Shown: positions 1-12,158, counted from the first letter of the stretch. The stretch is 64,000 nucleotides of DNA from Macrolepiota albuminosa (GCA_027475525.1 JAMWFC010000049.1:2278947-2342946); one strand, 5' to 3'. The notes: generated by a model not told the origin, from the letters alone. Translations and numbers: made by a program.

Positions 1-2
1 AC

Positions 3-680
3 ACCATACCCGACTTACAATCCGTAATGGACTCAGACCTAGACGACGAGACCTATTCACAAGAGCTCGACGGGTCAGACACGGACAACTCGTATGACAA
101 CGAGTTCTCTGAGGTAAGCGTATATCCAGACGATATCCTCTTAGCGCCACCCATGGCGTTTAGGTCCCCATACCAATTTCCAGTACAAAATGCGGAGGAG
201 AGGCTCCTGCTGTTGGACGTAGACTCTCAACGAGCATGGCTGGGCGACGCCCTCTGCAATAAACTGGAGGAGGTACTGGAAAGCTTACAACCCTACCCCG
301 GAGATCCGGCAAACGTTCTTACCTTTTGCGGTAGGAGGTTTATGGCCGTGACCACTTCCCATAACGAGATACTGGTACACAATTGGGTCTTCGATGAATT
401 TGAGGTGATTAACCGGTCAGTGGTAAGAAGCCCGACTTACGCACTGGGCGATTGGTACGCGCAGCTGTGCTACAAGCGCACCCTCGCTCCTTATAATCAC
501 TGGGCCTTCTACCAAACTTGCCTGGTGGTGGAACCACTAGGCTGGAACGCACAGAGAGCCCTGGAGAACGGGGCACCATACCCGTGGGACGAAACGGATC
601 GAACCCACAAGTATCAGAGGTTCGAGGTGATCGGGGATGAGGATGACTACCTCATCTACGACCGACACCTTGGTTTTTGA
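3..680 (+). pseudogene. GyA1 acidic linker domain between gag and protease (partial)
   Basis: The frame is open from base 3, so it continues from outside the window; the first in-window ATG is at 27. The N-terminal 35 residues are rich in Asp, Glu and Ser. A folded-looking domain of about 180 residues follows, with the conserved core LEPYPGDP-like (here LQPYPGDPANVL), a FCGRRF turn and a LGDWYA motif. The same domain is at 45651-45917 (minus) and 59775-60230 (plus), each between a CCHC knuckle and the protease position. I do not recognise it as a known family. It could be a spacer processed from Gag-Pol or a dUTPase-like accessory domain, but no catalytic motif is visible. The ORF ends at TGA 678-680, and the same frame continues beyond it. 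Confidence 0.7.
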
Positions 681-722
681 TGCCGCATCGAAGGCCACCA
701 CCTCCGAAACGAGTTCTTCGAC

Positions 723-1766
723 ATGGTAGGGTGGTACCGATCACGGTTATCGAAAGCTTTCGACACCGTGGTAAATAGGGAACCATACCCTACGGCATTT
801 GACCCCATGTACTTCATCGGGGATCTCTTTGATGACACCTGGTCACCGGAGCCAATGCGTCTTGAAGACTGTATAGAGTGGATGAGCAGCTGGGTATCCT
901 CCGGTAGACATTTATGCCTAGTAATAGGCAATGGACAGCTAAAGGTTGTGGAACTTAATGGCCAACAGATCCCTGCTGGCACGTACCCCTCGGTGCAACG
1001 CAATGCAGCATTTGCCAAGGACCCCTCCCGGTTCGTACCCAAACCCCTGGTCGTAGTGGTACAAGTGAACGGACACCTGGCACATGCGCTGGTTGACTCC
1101 GGGTCCTTGGGCAATTTCATATCTAGCACGCTCGTACAACAGTTGGGCATTGAGAAAAAAGAACTGACCTCTCCCGTTCCGGTACAGTTAGCTGTCCAGG
1201 GCTCCAGGTCTCGCATAAACTATGGCGCCACAGCAGCGTTTCAATACCAATCAATCTCAGAAAATTGTTACTTCGACGTGATCAATCTTTCTGGCTACGA
1301 CCTCATACTGGGTACCCCATTCCTTTTTCAGCACCGTATAACCTTTGGAATCAATCCAGCGCGCGTCGTAGTAGGGTCCCCTAAATCTGCACCTATTCGT
1401 GGGGCCGGCGTAACACAGTTGGCATCTCAATCCATGGCCCTGTACAATGAGGACTTGGAAAAGATTAGGGAGGAGCTGCGTCGTTATGCGGAACCCATCT
1501 GCAAATCGGCAAGTGATACCCCTTTGCCTCCGTTGCGGGTTATTAACCACAAGATCAATTTGATCGACCCCAACAGGACATACCCGTGGCGACCATCACG
1601 ATGTCCCAAAGCCATGAGAGACCAATGGATCGAGAAGAGGGATGCATACATCTGGAACGGCCGATGGAGGGTAACCAGCAGTGGGAACACCGTCCCAATG
1701 ATGTTAATCCCCAAGCCGACCAAGCGAGGAGAACTGCCAAGGCTACGGACCATGTTCGACCTGTGA
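723..1766 (+). pseudogene. GyA1 retropepsin and N-terminal RT segment
   Basis: Codes for the pepsin-like protease of the element, which cuts the polyprotein in the particle. The active-site triad is LVDSGS, with Asp near residue 125 of this segment. A flap region and the C-terminal DLILGTPFL motif follow, as expected for a retropepsin. After residue 240 the RT connection begins (PLPPLRVINHKINL, then the fingers with PWRPSRCPK). The segment ends at TGA 1764-1766 inside the RT motif MFDLxARNVNT, where gypsy RTs normally have Arg. The stop therefore fits CGA to TGA. The frame is shared with the segments on both sides. Confidence 0.85.
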
Positions 1767-3557
1767 GCCAGGAATGTGAACACCGTGAAACAATCATTAC
1801 CCCTACCTGACATAGATGGAATACTACGACGGGCCGCGAAAGGTCGGTACAGATCTATATTGGATGGAAAAGATGCTTATGAGCAGATCTGTGTAATTCC
1901 AGAACATGTTGAACGAACCGCTGTAACTACCCCTGACGGAAACATGGTCAGTAATGTAATCCAACAAGGAGACTGCAACACTCCCGCAACTTATCAGGCG
2001 CTTATGAACCACATATTCTCAGCGTATATTGGTCGATTCATGGATGTATACCTTGGTGATATAATAATATACTCTGACAACATTAAGGACCACATTGAGC
2101 ATGTAAAACTCGTAGTCGACATACTCCAACGAGAGAAGCTGTTCCTAGGAAAAGATAAACTTCAATTTTTATGCCAAGAAATGAAGGTATTGGGACGTAT
2201 AGTTGACGACGACGGGATCTGTATGGATCCTGACAAGGTGGACGCGCTATCCAAATGGAAGACGCCGACAAACCGCGACCTCCTGAGAGGGTTTCTGGGG
2301 GCAGCGGGTTATCTGGCCAATGACATTGATTGCATCAGGATCCCAATGGGAATCTTACACACACTCACTGGGGATACAGTACCCTTTCGCTGGGATCACA
2401 CGCACCAGCGTGCATTCAAGGATATAAAGAGACTGACAGTACAGTGTTGTGACCACCACCGAAGGCCGCTGGAGTACGGCCAGGATCACAAACCTATTAA
2501 TGTGATCACCGATGGGTGTGTAACGGGGATAGCTGGTGTCGTAAGCCAGGGCAAGGACTGGAAGAACGCTAAGATTGCTGCATTCTATTCAGCTAAACTG
2601 AATTCTGCCCAGCAAAACTACCCAGTTCATGAAATTGAGATGCTGGCTGGCGTGGAGACGATGTTGAGGCATTGTGATATCCTACAGGGAGTCAGATTCA
2701 CATGGTACACCAATCACAAGGGACTCGTGCACCTAATGAATCAGAAGGCACTGTCAGGGAGGCAGGCCAGGTGGCTTGAGAAAATATCCGAATTTAATTT
2801 TGATGTAGTTTACGTCCCAGGAGCAGACAATATACTATCGGACGCTTTGTCCCAGCTGTACGCAAACGATGAGGCTGGGATCGTGCGGGCTCGTAGCGAG
2901 TACACTTATCACGATGTAATCGACAATGACATCTTAAGTACACACCTCATATCGATGCCAGTACTGGTGGGTATGGAGGGTGAGGGCAAAAACCTGCTCA
3001 CAGAGCACAGTGGCGAGCTGGAAATCCCAATCGGCACAGCCGATGCTGATGCAGATGGATCACGAATCAGCGACCCCGGCCACCAGTCAGATCAGGCACA
3101 GGAGACGTTGCCCGACAGTGGCGTGATCCCAAAGAGGGCATACCAGCAAAAAGCACACCTTCCTGCAAAAACGGGACGACCAGAGACGTCCAAGGAATTT
3201 GCGGCTAGAGTGTCCAGAAATTTTGTGCTGAACGGACCTCAGCAACGAAAGGAGGGCGAGGGTGGTAACACGCAAAAAAAACTCACAATAAAGATACCCC
3301 CGCGTAAGCGTAATGACACTACACCAAAAGATAAATCCCAGATAATCGATAAGGGAAATAGCCCAGACCTAGAACAGGTACGGGACAGACAATTTTCAGA
3401 CCAATCAAAAAAGCTCAAGGAGCTCGTCAAAACCTTAAACCCGGTATCATTAATTGAGATGATGGCGGGAGGGCGAGAACCAATAGACTTACTGGCAAGT
3501 ATCCGGAATAAATACACCAAAGACACGGTACTCGCACCGATTGTGGAAAATCCATGA
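1767..3557 (+). pseudogene. GyA1 reverse transcriptase and RNase H
   Basis: The RT palm carries DVYLGDIIIYSD where the family has YLDD: the first catalytic Asp of the pair is Gly (near residue 94 counted from the ATG at 1776), so this copy should be inactive. The thumb and connection follow (FLGAAGYLAND). RNase H follows with ITDGC (Asp near residue 246), the NYPVHEIEML motif and YTNHKGLVHL. A 200-residue Lys- and Asp-rich region leads to the integrase. It ends at TGA 3555-3557, but the frame stays open beyond it. The first-strand DNA polymerase and RNA degradation roles are known for the family; loss of activity is inferred from the Gly. Confidence 0.85.
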
Positions 3558-5819
3558 GAATATAAGAATTTCGAGCTAACTGATGATAAGCTTCTATATT
3601 TAAAAACAAATGAAAAAAAAGTATTATGCATACCTTCAATTATAGTCTCTGGACGTAGCATAAGGGAGATAATTATATCTGAGGCCCACACAATGTTAGC
3701 TCACCTGGGAGCAAGAAAAATGTTGATGTACCTACAGGAACACGTATGGTGGAAAACGATGAGCAGTGATGTACATTCCTTCTGTGAATCTTGCGTGATC
3801 TGCGCCCGCAACAAACCGTCAAATCACAAGCCATACAGCAAGCTAAACCCCTTACCAGTCCCGACACAACCTTGGGAGGTAATTGGAATTGACTTCGTGG
3901 GACCGTTGCCCGATTCAAAAGATCGCAATGCTACATACAACTCACTAACGGTGATCATCGACCATCTGACTGGCATGATACACCTGGTGCCAAGTAGAAC
4001 CAACTACAACGCCAAAAATATTGCAGAGCTGATATTCGCCGAGGTCTACAAGCTGCATGGCCTGCCGAAAGCCATAGTTAGTGATCGTGACTCGTACTTC
4101 ACAAGTATCTTCTGGACCCACTTACATGCACTAATAGGCACCCAGCTGAAAATGTCAAGCTCTTATCACCCCAAGACAGATGGAGTGACCGAGCGCGCCA
4201 ACAGAACTGTGATTCAAATGATAAGGCAGTGTATCAACCCAAATCAGAGTGATTGGGTTTCCAAGCTGCCGGCCATAGAATTCGCAATAAACAGCGCAAG
4301 ATCTGAAAGTACAGGGTACTCACCGTTCTTTCTAAACTACGGAAGATTACCTCGTTCCATGGTATGGGACTCGGCGAGCGCTACTGACTACCCAGGTGTA
4401 CGTGTGTTCGCGCAGCGATTAAAGTCCGCAATAATGGCGGCTCACGACTGCATACTCGCGGCTAGGATTAAGGAGACAAGAAATGCTAACAGGAAGCGAG
4501 CACCCGTGCCCTTCAAAGAGGGAGACTTTGCATACGTGTCAACTCTAAATATGGCAATCCCAAAAGGTCTCGCCTGCAAACTGATACCAAAGTTTGTGGG
4601 GCCTTATTTACTTCTAGAAGACTTTGGCAATCACTCCTTCCAAGCACAGCTCCCAGCTCACATGAAGCAAAAAGGCATCCATGATGTGTTCCACTCATCA
4701 CTATTGAGAATACATCACCCCAACAATGACAGACGTTTTCCTGGAAGACTGTATTCCCAAATAGTAGGGGAAAGTGAACCTGAACATGAGGCAGAATGGG
4801 CTGCTGATAAGATCATTAACCACGCAGGGTCAAAAACAAATGCAATATTCGAGGTACTCTGGCGAGCAGGGGACAAGACTTGGCTCCCATATGACCAAGT
4901 TCGTGAATTGGATTTAATACCCCCGTACCTAGATGCTCAGGGGGTTGATACTATTGATGAACTACCGACCGGCACTGGTAAACCGCCTACTGATGATCCC
5001 CAGGTGTTTTTGGGGTCCCTCATCTTTGTGAACTTCTATAAAACCACAGACATTACTACAAGAGTCTCTAGCTTGTCAGACCTTTCCCCCAAGCCTCAAA
5101 AATCCTCTCCCCTTTCTATCACCCACAAAATCCCAAGCATGTCGTTTCGTCCCAAAAATCACTACATTCCCCACCCATGTCTTGCCGCACATCCCAACGG
5201 TTTTGTTCAGCTTACCTCTGCCGAGCCAAACCTCATTATTCACCCTGCACAGCTGATGAAGTTCTTGGAGCATGACACAAATATTCGGCGCCGTAGCGTC
5301 AGTATCGACATGCTAGAGCCCGTCGGCTACAAAAGTTTTGCCTTGGCGTATAATGCGTCGAAGGGAGACAACCCCTGCCAGTTCACCCTCCGCAATCCTC
5401 AGACCGGGCTCTACGATTACAACAGTTTTGCCATACCCCGCTCCCTATTCAACTTCCCCTACCTCGACAGTCGATACTCCGAGTTGCGTGCATTTGGCAT
5501 ACTCAATGCCCAAGGGGACATTAACCCAGACGCCTGGGCCAGCATCAAGAATGCGTTGCTCCAGCCACATTGTGAGGCAGTCCGCAACCAGGTCCGATCT
5601 GAGACCCGCTGCGCCGAAAAGGAGAATAAGCGCCGGCGCAATGACGACTCCGACCCTGACAGGATTCGTACCCATATTGTACCTGTGCGCCCCCTCACCA
5701 AAGGAAAGAAGAGGCGTAGCAACCCCGAACCCTCGCTGTCGAAGGCCGTAGACCCCACCGAGGCAGATGATAGCATGCCTGTGGACAAGTTTATTGAGAA
5801 AACAACTCTCCAGGCCTGA
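3558..5819 (+). pseudogene. GyA1 integrase, chromo-like tail and extra 3' domain
   Basis: Open from 3558, with the HHCC zinc site (AHTMLAH, then CESCVIC) just around the first ATG at 3693. The catalytic triad is intact: Asp in GIDFVGPL, Asp in IVSDRDSYF, Glu in VTERANRT. A chromo-like stretch (WAADKIINH, FEVLWRAGDKTWLPYD) ends near nt 4940. Unusually, the frame continues for about 270 residues. An ATG at 5140 starts a region with PHPCLAAHPNGFVQL, then LRNPQTGLYDYNSFAIP, and ends in two basic NLS-like clusters (KENKRRRNDD and KGKKRRSN). I do not recognise this last domain. It may have been a separate 3' ORF that is now fused. It ends at a natural TGA at 5817-5819. Confidence 0.85.
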
Positions 5820-6063
5820 TCGTGAGGCACCACGAAATCATAAACAAATCTATCTCATTTTGTCTAACCTTCTCTATCGGCCTCCCCGTTTTCACCCCAG
5901 CAACTTCGATTCCTTCCTTCCCATGCTGGAACCCTTCACCGCGGGAGCCTGCAAAACGACTTGGCCGACGTCATGGCCTGTTACCAGTCGACAACCTTTC
6001 TTTCTATGGAGATGCGTGGTACCTAGGTATCCTTTACATCGTGCTTGATACCTGGAGGGCGTA

Positions 6064-6295
6064 TGTAACGGCTCTACATCTTATCTACTGATCACCCCTA
6101 TCTCCCATATCTATCTTGTGATTCTCTTTGCTACTTATTACCATACAGTTCGGTTACTCGTATTACCAGAGATATATAAGGACCCTGTATTGTACTATGT
6201 AGCCAGTTCTTTCCAAATCTAGGACTTAACCCAGTTCTATACGGTGAACGAAAGACTCTAGTGTAACAACACCGTGACCATACGCTGCCGTTACA
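6064..6295 (+). repeat. LTR of GyA1 (232 bp)
   Basis: Begins TGTAACGGC and ends GCCGTTACA, a perfect 9-bp inverted repeat with TG..CA ends. A purine-rich stretch (GGAGGGCG) lies just upstream, as expected for the plus-strand primer. A TATA-like box (GATATATAAGGA) sits near 6170-6182. It follows the pol stop by 245 bp, so it is read as the 3' LTR. The partner LTR is outside the window. Confidence 0.75.
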
Positions 6296-7640
6296 CATGA
6301 TGAGTACACTACTATCATGTACATCGGGTTTCAAAATGCCCTAGTGTTTCAAAATGCGATTTTTTAACAGATCGTTGTTGCAATGCACCTGATCCTTGCT
6401 AGAACATAACTAATACATACTATTCAAGCTTGGATCTCAAGACGATCAGCAAAATCTACTCAAGACTGGTTTGCAATAAGGTAAATATATACCTGTAAAA
6501 TGCAAAAACACCCTTCTTTGTTGGAGAAGCAGGAGCTAGTCTTGTGGATGAACCCGGTTTTTTTGAAGAGTTGTTAGCTTTCTATATTAAGTAATGATCA
6601 TTAATTATACTGTATACCTGAACCTGAACAATTTGTATTCTTTCTCGTGAGCATTGTTATAAGGGACATGCTATCCTGTTGCATGATTACCAATAAATTC
6701 TCCTTGTTGGAAACTGCTCCAATAAAGGCCATTGCACAAGGAAAGGTGCGATCTGAAAAAGCAACTGATATATTTTGTCAAGCAGATGGCTAAACATGAC
6801 CATTCCAACAAGATAAAAGATGGAAAAGTTTTGCTTGGCTATAGAAGATTTTTTTTGTTGGAAGACAAATTCTTGTTGGAAGTCTTGAGGGTTAGCAGCA
6901 GTGAGATTGACCATTTGAACATTCCTTGATTCAGGTACATAGACATCCAATTCCATAAGACAACTTGCTACACCAGGAAAAGAGTATTCAAGATTGACAA
7001 CAGCCTCTTCAGATACTTGGGAAGTTTTGGTGTCATAGCATGTATAATTGATAGTTTCTAGAACAATAGGTTGTGTATCGTTGGACTTAGCATCTTGCCT
7101 GGAGTAATATATAAAAAAAAGTCAGTTGATAAAGTGAAATGATTCAAATATTTTGACTTACATGTTTTGTAAAGTCAAATCGTTTATAATTTCAGCACAA
7201 GGTAGTTGCAATACAACATCTTTAGCATGTAGCATTCTATAGATTATAGTTCAATTAATTGCAGTGGTTGCAGAACATTGACATTTAAATATTCAACATG
7301 TACTGATTGCTAGAACTGGAAATATTTTTTCCTTTATCAAGGATATAACTCAAGCCGCTTTCATCTATTTCTTCTCTACAATACAATGTCAATAAGCCTT
7401 ATCATATCAAGAAAAGGGGTACGATTGAAAACAAACCTTGAGTCTGACTTATTAATATTTTCTTGCATGTTAGCTTTATTGAAAGTCATTTGTTTGTACT
7501 TTTTCTTTGTTGTCTGCTCTAACATGGTAGTTTCAGTATCTGATTCAGATTTTATTTGTTGTTTCCTGTACTGTTACTTGTTAGAATCAAATGCTAATAT
7601 TGATGATGAAAGTAAAGCAATGTACTTGGCTGAAAGTTGG
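6296..7640. other. AT-rich DNA, no gene recognised
   Basis: Strongly AT-rich sequence to the right of the GyA1 LTR. The longest candidate is a minus-strand frame at 6687-6956 (89 codons) with a plausible protein-like composition (LDVYVPESRNVQMVNL), extendable a little upstream as EYSFPGVASCL. I do not recognise it, and no introns or neighbours support it. A short plus-strand frame at 7386-7649 is Phe-, Leu- and Cys-rich and looks like translated AT-rich DNA. No RNA gene was seen. Confidence 0.4.
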
Positions 7641-7919
7641 GCCATTTAGTTGACACTATGAGGAAAAACTGAAGGTAAAGATATAAAAATAGGTTCTTTT
7701 CAACTTGATTGTTTTAAAGCATATTTGTTATCCTCAAAAAGCATTTTAAACTTACTATATTTGGAGCAACAACAAAAACAGTGGAGTTGCCAATCATTTT
7801 TAAACATGTTAATTTAACTAGAATTAAAAATTACTTTCACACTTGTGTTGATTAGAAGTCATTTATTTTGCTTTCAATATTGTTTTGCTAAGGCAAGGTG
7901 ATTTTTAGTAAGTTTCAAC

Positions 7920-8240
7920 TATTGTGTTAGCAAGCAATGTGGCCTATTTCTATCAAAAGCAGTCTAGTAATTTTAGCAAGTTTCAAGTTTTATGTTTGCA
8001 AGCAATGAGACCTATTTCTGTCAGAAGCAGCATCAGAAGATTATCAAAAGTATCTTTGGTGGCATTTGCAATGTCATTTTACCTCTTGAATATCAAATTA
8101 GAATTGGAAGTAGCATTACAAGATCATCAATAGTATCTTTAGTAGTGCTTATCATTGGTGCAATGTCACTTTACCTGTTGAAAATCTACCAACATCAATT
8201 AGAAGTTGTGTTATGGGATCACAAATGTGTACTCTATATC
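7920..8240 (+). repeat. Two diverged local duplications
   Basis: A unit with GCAAGCAATG followed by CCTATTTCT and CAGAAGCAG-like bases occurs at about 7930 and again at about 8000. Directly after, a second unit (AGTATCTTT.GT, GCAATGTCA.TTTACCT, TTAGAA.T) occurs at about 8050 and 8130. The copies differ at many positions, so these are old tandem duplications in AT-rich DNA. Confidence 0.5.
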
Positions 8241-8511
8241 TATAATAGTGTAATCAATGCAAGTGGCAACTTTGCTGTGGTGTATCAGTTTTTAAATGGT
8301 AAGACACTTATTTTTATATAATCATCATAGAGGACAATATGCTTTATTGTGAGTTTGCCAATGCCATATTTATAGTTTCATTTAGATGTTCAAAATAGAT
8401 AACCATCAAAATGCAATCACTGTTGCAACTTTCCATGTATAAAAGGATTGAAATTTTGAATTGCAAAGATGCAGGAAAGTCAAAATACACCTGTAATTTC
8501 TCATTATTCTG

Positions 8512-9480
8512 ATGATATTTTGTATTTATTATAGTCAATCAAGCAACTTCATTTGCAAATTGCAACTTGCAGGTGCCTCCCTTTGTCACCAACTTGCATA
8601 CTGTGATATAATGTGGAACATTGAAGAAGCATTTGAAGTCAAGTCTGTTACTAGTGGCTTTAAGTGTCTTATTTATTGTGGAACAGATTCTGAAGTTTTG
8701 CTTGATTTCTCTGGCTTTATTCTGAAGTTCAGGCTTCCTCCTCTTTCAAACAATTATTGGTTTGTTGCCATATTGCTGTTATTATTTTAACTTATTCAAG
8801 CTATACTTTAGTGTTTGCCAAAATGAATCCAATTCATTAAATTACTTTGTTACTATTATTGCACCAAACAATTGCAATTACTTTGATGACGATTTAGCAG
8901 CACTAGATCTTATTTTCTCTTATTTCAATGGAACGTTTGCCAAAGGTGATATAAATGCGTATAAACCTTATCAAGTTCTTCCAGGAGCATATGTTATTTG
9001 TCCAAAGACAAGGATTTGTACACCAAAAGGACAGAGTCATGGCATTCTTAACAGTCTATTTCAGACTGGTAGATATGTTCATACTGATGATAATATTATT
9101 GTCTTTCATGAACTAGTTCCTAACCATGGAAGCAGATAAGTTTACTTTTATTGATTGATTATTTGAAAAATAAAGCAGTCTTTATAGGCAGATATACAAG
9201 CAGATTGCTTATTCTGAAGTTTTTTGCATTGAGCAACTTATTGAAGCAAGTATTAGTTTTTGCACTGTCAAGATTAGACGGAAGAATGCACCATTAATTT
9301 ATTTAGATAAATTACTTCTTATTTTTACTATCAGTTATTTAGAAAATGAGCTAGCTAATCAATCTTGCAATTTTAAATCTGCAGTATTTCAAGGAATTCA
9401 AAAGCATTATATTGATATTGATGAATATTTTCCACTTTGACCTCCAAAGCATATAAAATTGACTAATGAGGCAGATTTCA
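8512..9480 (+). pseudogene. Decayed spliced gene, not recognised
   Basis: Two overlapping frames (8512-8790 and 8762-9139) and a third open stretch (about 9190-9480) look like exons of one protein. The first ends in LLDFSGFILKFRLPPL. The second has a compact run, DDDLAALDLIFSYFNG then VLPGAYVICPKTRICTPKGQ. The third has IRRKNAPLIYLDKLL. A candidate intron lies between HGSR (near 9136) and ATATACAAGC (near 9191): its donor reads ATAAGT, which could be a mutated GTAAGT, and the acceptor is TAGGCAG. Base composition is very AT-rich. I cannot name a family; a relic of a transposon-encoded protein is possible. From 9481 to 9769 I see nothing further. Confidence 0.35.
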
Positions 9481-9769
9481 ATGACAATGAAGACTTTCAA
9501 AGAAAAGCGCAGTAACAAGTTGAATTGAATTAATATGTTATCATAAGTTGTTTTTTAAAGTACTTGCTGAGAACTTCATATATTCTTTGGATTGCCCAAG
9601 GTCTGGAGAAAATGTGGATGGTAGGATCAAAATATCACTCTTCCTGCAGATGTAGAAAACTAAGCTCTCACCCCAAAATGAGACAAGCCCAGATATATTA
9701 AACCTGTTTAAAACAGCAGCAGAGTTCAACCTGAAACCAGAAGGCCTTGCCTTCAACAACAGAACACCT

Positions 9770-12158
9770 CATCCTCCATCTGAATTTGGAACCAATGATT
9801 GACAACCAGCAGCTTCTCTTTGACATCCCTGATTCCCCAAGCCTCAACTCAACCTCAAAGGACCCCTCAAATGGGACCACATCATTTTCCAGACTCCAGT
9901 CATGCTCCTCATGATTCTTTATCATTAATGTCAGGTTGGACAGCACCCCAGGACTGCTATCAGCCCTCATCAACAGCAGAGCCACTAGAGTCTTTGTCAG
10001 CAACACCCTCAACCTCCCCTCTGACCCCCTTAAGCAACCCCTCAACTTGCAATGGCTCAATGGTACCCTCTTCTTTTCTGGCCCCATCAGGAGGTGTTAC
10101 TTGGGACACATGACCCTGGACAACAGTTTTGAATTCACATCAGACTTCCTAGTTATGTGGCTTCATGATTCAACCCCACTCATGCTAGGACTTTAGAATG
10201 CAAATCCTGACAACAACTGGAGAACACTCACCATAATGTTCCCAGAACCCAAAGATCACTCAATGACCACTGTCCATCTCTGGGCCCTTGGAAGCAACCC
10301 GATGCCCAAAGTTCTAAATTCTAGGACTAGTCCTATGCCTATGCCCCCCAGGCCAATGCCTTTGACCACCCTCCCAATGCCTGCCCAAGTCCACAAGGCC
10401 CCCAACCAACCTCCCAGCATTTCTTAGAACAGGTACAAGGGACCAAATTACCTGGCCCAGTCTCAGACATACACTCCTCCTGTTCTGACTTGCAGCCTGA
10501 CATTCCCAATCAACCTGGAGGTGCTTGACATTAAGATCATCAGAGCCACCCCTTTGCCTTTGCCCATTTCATGCAGGAAGGGACCCCCACATTTTAGTTG
10601 CACACCTTGCCCTCTCTTTTGGAAGAACACTTATAAGCAGATGCTATCCTCCCAGAGAAAAAGACTGAGGAGCAGATCTTATGAGAAGTAGTTCCCCCAA
10701 AGTACCATGAATTTGCTGATGTGTTCTCCAAAGGAGATGCCAAGGAGATTTCTCCTCACCACCCCTACAACCATATGATTGACCTCAAGGAGGGGGCCTC
10801 CCCACCCTCTGGCAAAATATACAACATGTTGTAAGTCAAGCTATGCACCCTCAAGGACTACCTCAACAAAATGCTCAGAAAGGGATTCATCTGCCCCTCA
10901 GCCTCCGCCACCAGAGCCCTGGTTCTATTTGCCAAGAAGAAAGATGGCTCGCTCTGACTTTGTGTCAACTATTGAGGACTTAATAAGATCACCAAGAAGA
11001 ACTGCTACCCGCTCCTGCTCATTGGCAATCTGGTTGATTGACTCTGCAGTGCCAAGATTTATACAAAGATTGATCTCTGCTCCAGTTACAACAACATCTG
11101 CATTGCCCCAGGACATGAGTGGAAGACCACATTCTGTATATGGTATGGTCTGTTTGAGTACCTCGTAATGCTCTTTGGAATGACTAACTCCCCCACCACA
11201 TTCCAATACTTCACGAATAACATTTTCCATGACATGAGCAATGTCTTCATCATCGTTTACCTGAACAACATCCTCATTTACTCCAACTCAAAGGAGGATC
11301 ACCAGAAGCATGTTCTTGAATGCCTCTAGGAGCACAACCTCCACACCAAATCTGAGAAGTGCTCATTCCACACTGAAGAGGTTAAGTATCTTGGTGTTAT
11401 AGTGTCTCCAAATGGTGTTTGCATGGACTTCCACAAGATTGAGGCCATTGTCAACTGGCTGCAGCCCTGGAACATCAAGGAAGTACAGTCCTTCCTAGGT
11501 TTTGCTAACTTCTACCAGAGGTTTATAGACAACTACTCTGGTATCACAAAACCTCTCAACCGGCTCACATGCAAAAACATTGCATAGAACTGGGACAGTA
11601 AGTGCCAGAGCATCTTTAACTTGCTCAAGAAGGCTTTTACTGTCACCTCTGTATTCCGGCACTATGACCCCACCCTCCTGATCATCCTGGAATGCAACAC
11701 CTCTGATTACACCATTGCTGAGATTCTCTTGCAAATGGGACCCAATAGTGGGGAACCCTGGCCAGTTGCCTTCTACACCTGGTCCATGATCAACAACATC
11801 TACAATAAAGAACTCCTCACAATTGTCAAGGCCTTCAAGCAATGGCAAGCCTACCTCAAAGAGGCCCAGCACCAGATTCAGGTCTACTCAGATCACAACA
11901 ACCTGCAATACTTCACCACGACCAAGCAACTTAGTTGATGGCAAGCCTGGTGGTCTGAGATCCTCTCAGAATACAACTTCATGATTCAGTACTGCCCAGG
12001 ATGACTTGGAGCTAAACCTGATGCACTCACCTGACGCCCCAACATCTACTCCAAGATGTCATTTGAGGCAGAATGCAATGTGTTCAACTATTGCATGGTG
12101 ATTCCTCCTGAACATCTAAATGCCATACTGATTCTAAACAACAAAGGAACCCTGAACC
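9770..12158 (+). pseudogene. GyD2: heavily mutated protease-RT-RNase H relic of the GyD family
   Basis: Homologous to the pol of GyD1 (38.7-41.1 kb, minus) almost codon for codon, from the linker before the second protease to the end of RNase H. Nearly every difference is G>A or C>T. The protease triad DSG reads NSR (9972-9980). The RT YLDD reads YLNN (11258-11269), and YSDS reads YSNS. Many Arg codons became Cys, Trp, Gln or stop. Over 10 stops and a few indels leave only short open stretches (for example 11402-11587 and 11621-11938). It ends abruptly at 12158, where a GyC-type LTR begins. It lacks gag, the first protease and integrase. One Trp codon is preserved (MWLHDST, near 10155) where GyD1 has a stop. 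Confidence 0.9.

Larger units (their letters stand above)
1..6295 (+). mobile_element. Ty3/gypsy element GyA1, 5' end outside window
   Basis: A gypsy-type element entering from the left edge. The order on the + strand is acidic linker domain, aspartic protease, reverse transcriptase, RNase H, integrase with a chromo-like tail, an extra 3' domain, then a 232-bp LTR. Protease-RT-RNase H-integrase is the Ty3/gypsy order. The whole coding part from position 3 to 5819 lies in one reading frame, interrupted only by three TGA codons (678, 1764, 3555). The gag gene must lie to the left. Two relatives, GyA2 (45651-48280, minus) and GyA3 (58116-60250, plus), keep the gag part that is missing here. The upstream LTR is not in the window, so the target duplication cannot be checked. 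Confidence 0.9.

Noticed and set aside
7386..8321. Small AT-rich frames (7386-7649, 7924-8321) as genes
   Set aside because: Composition is dominated by Phe, Leu, Ser and Cys from AT-rich repeats; no motif, splice or neighbour support.
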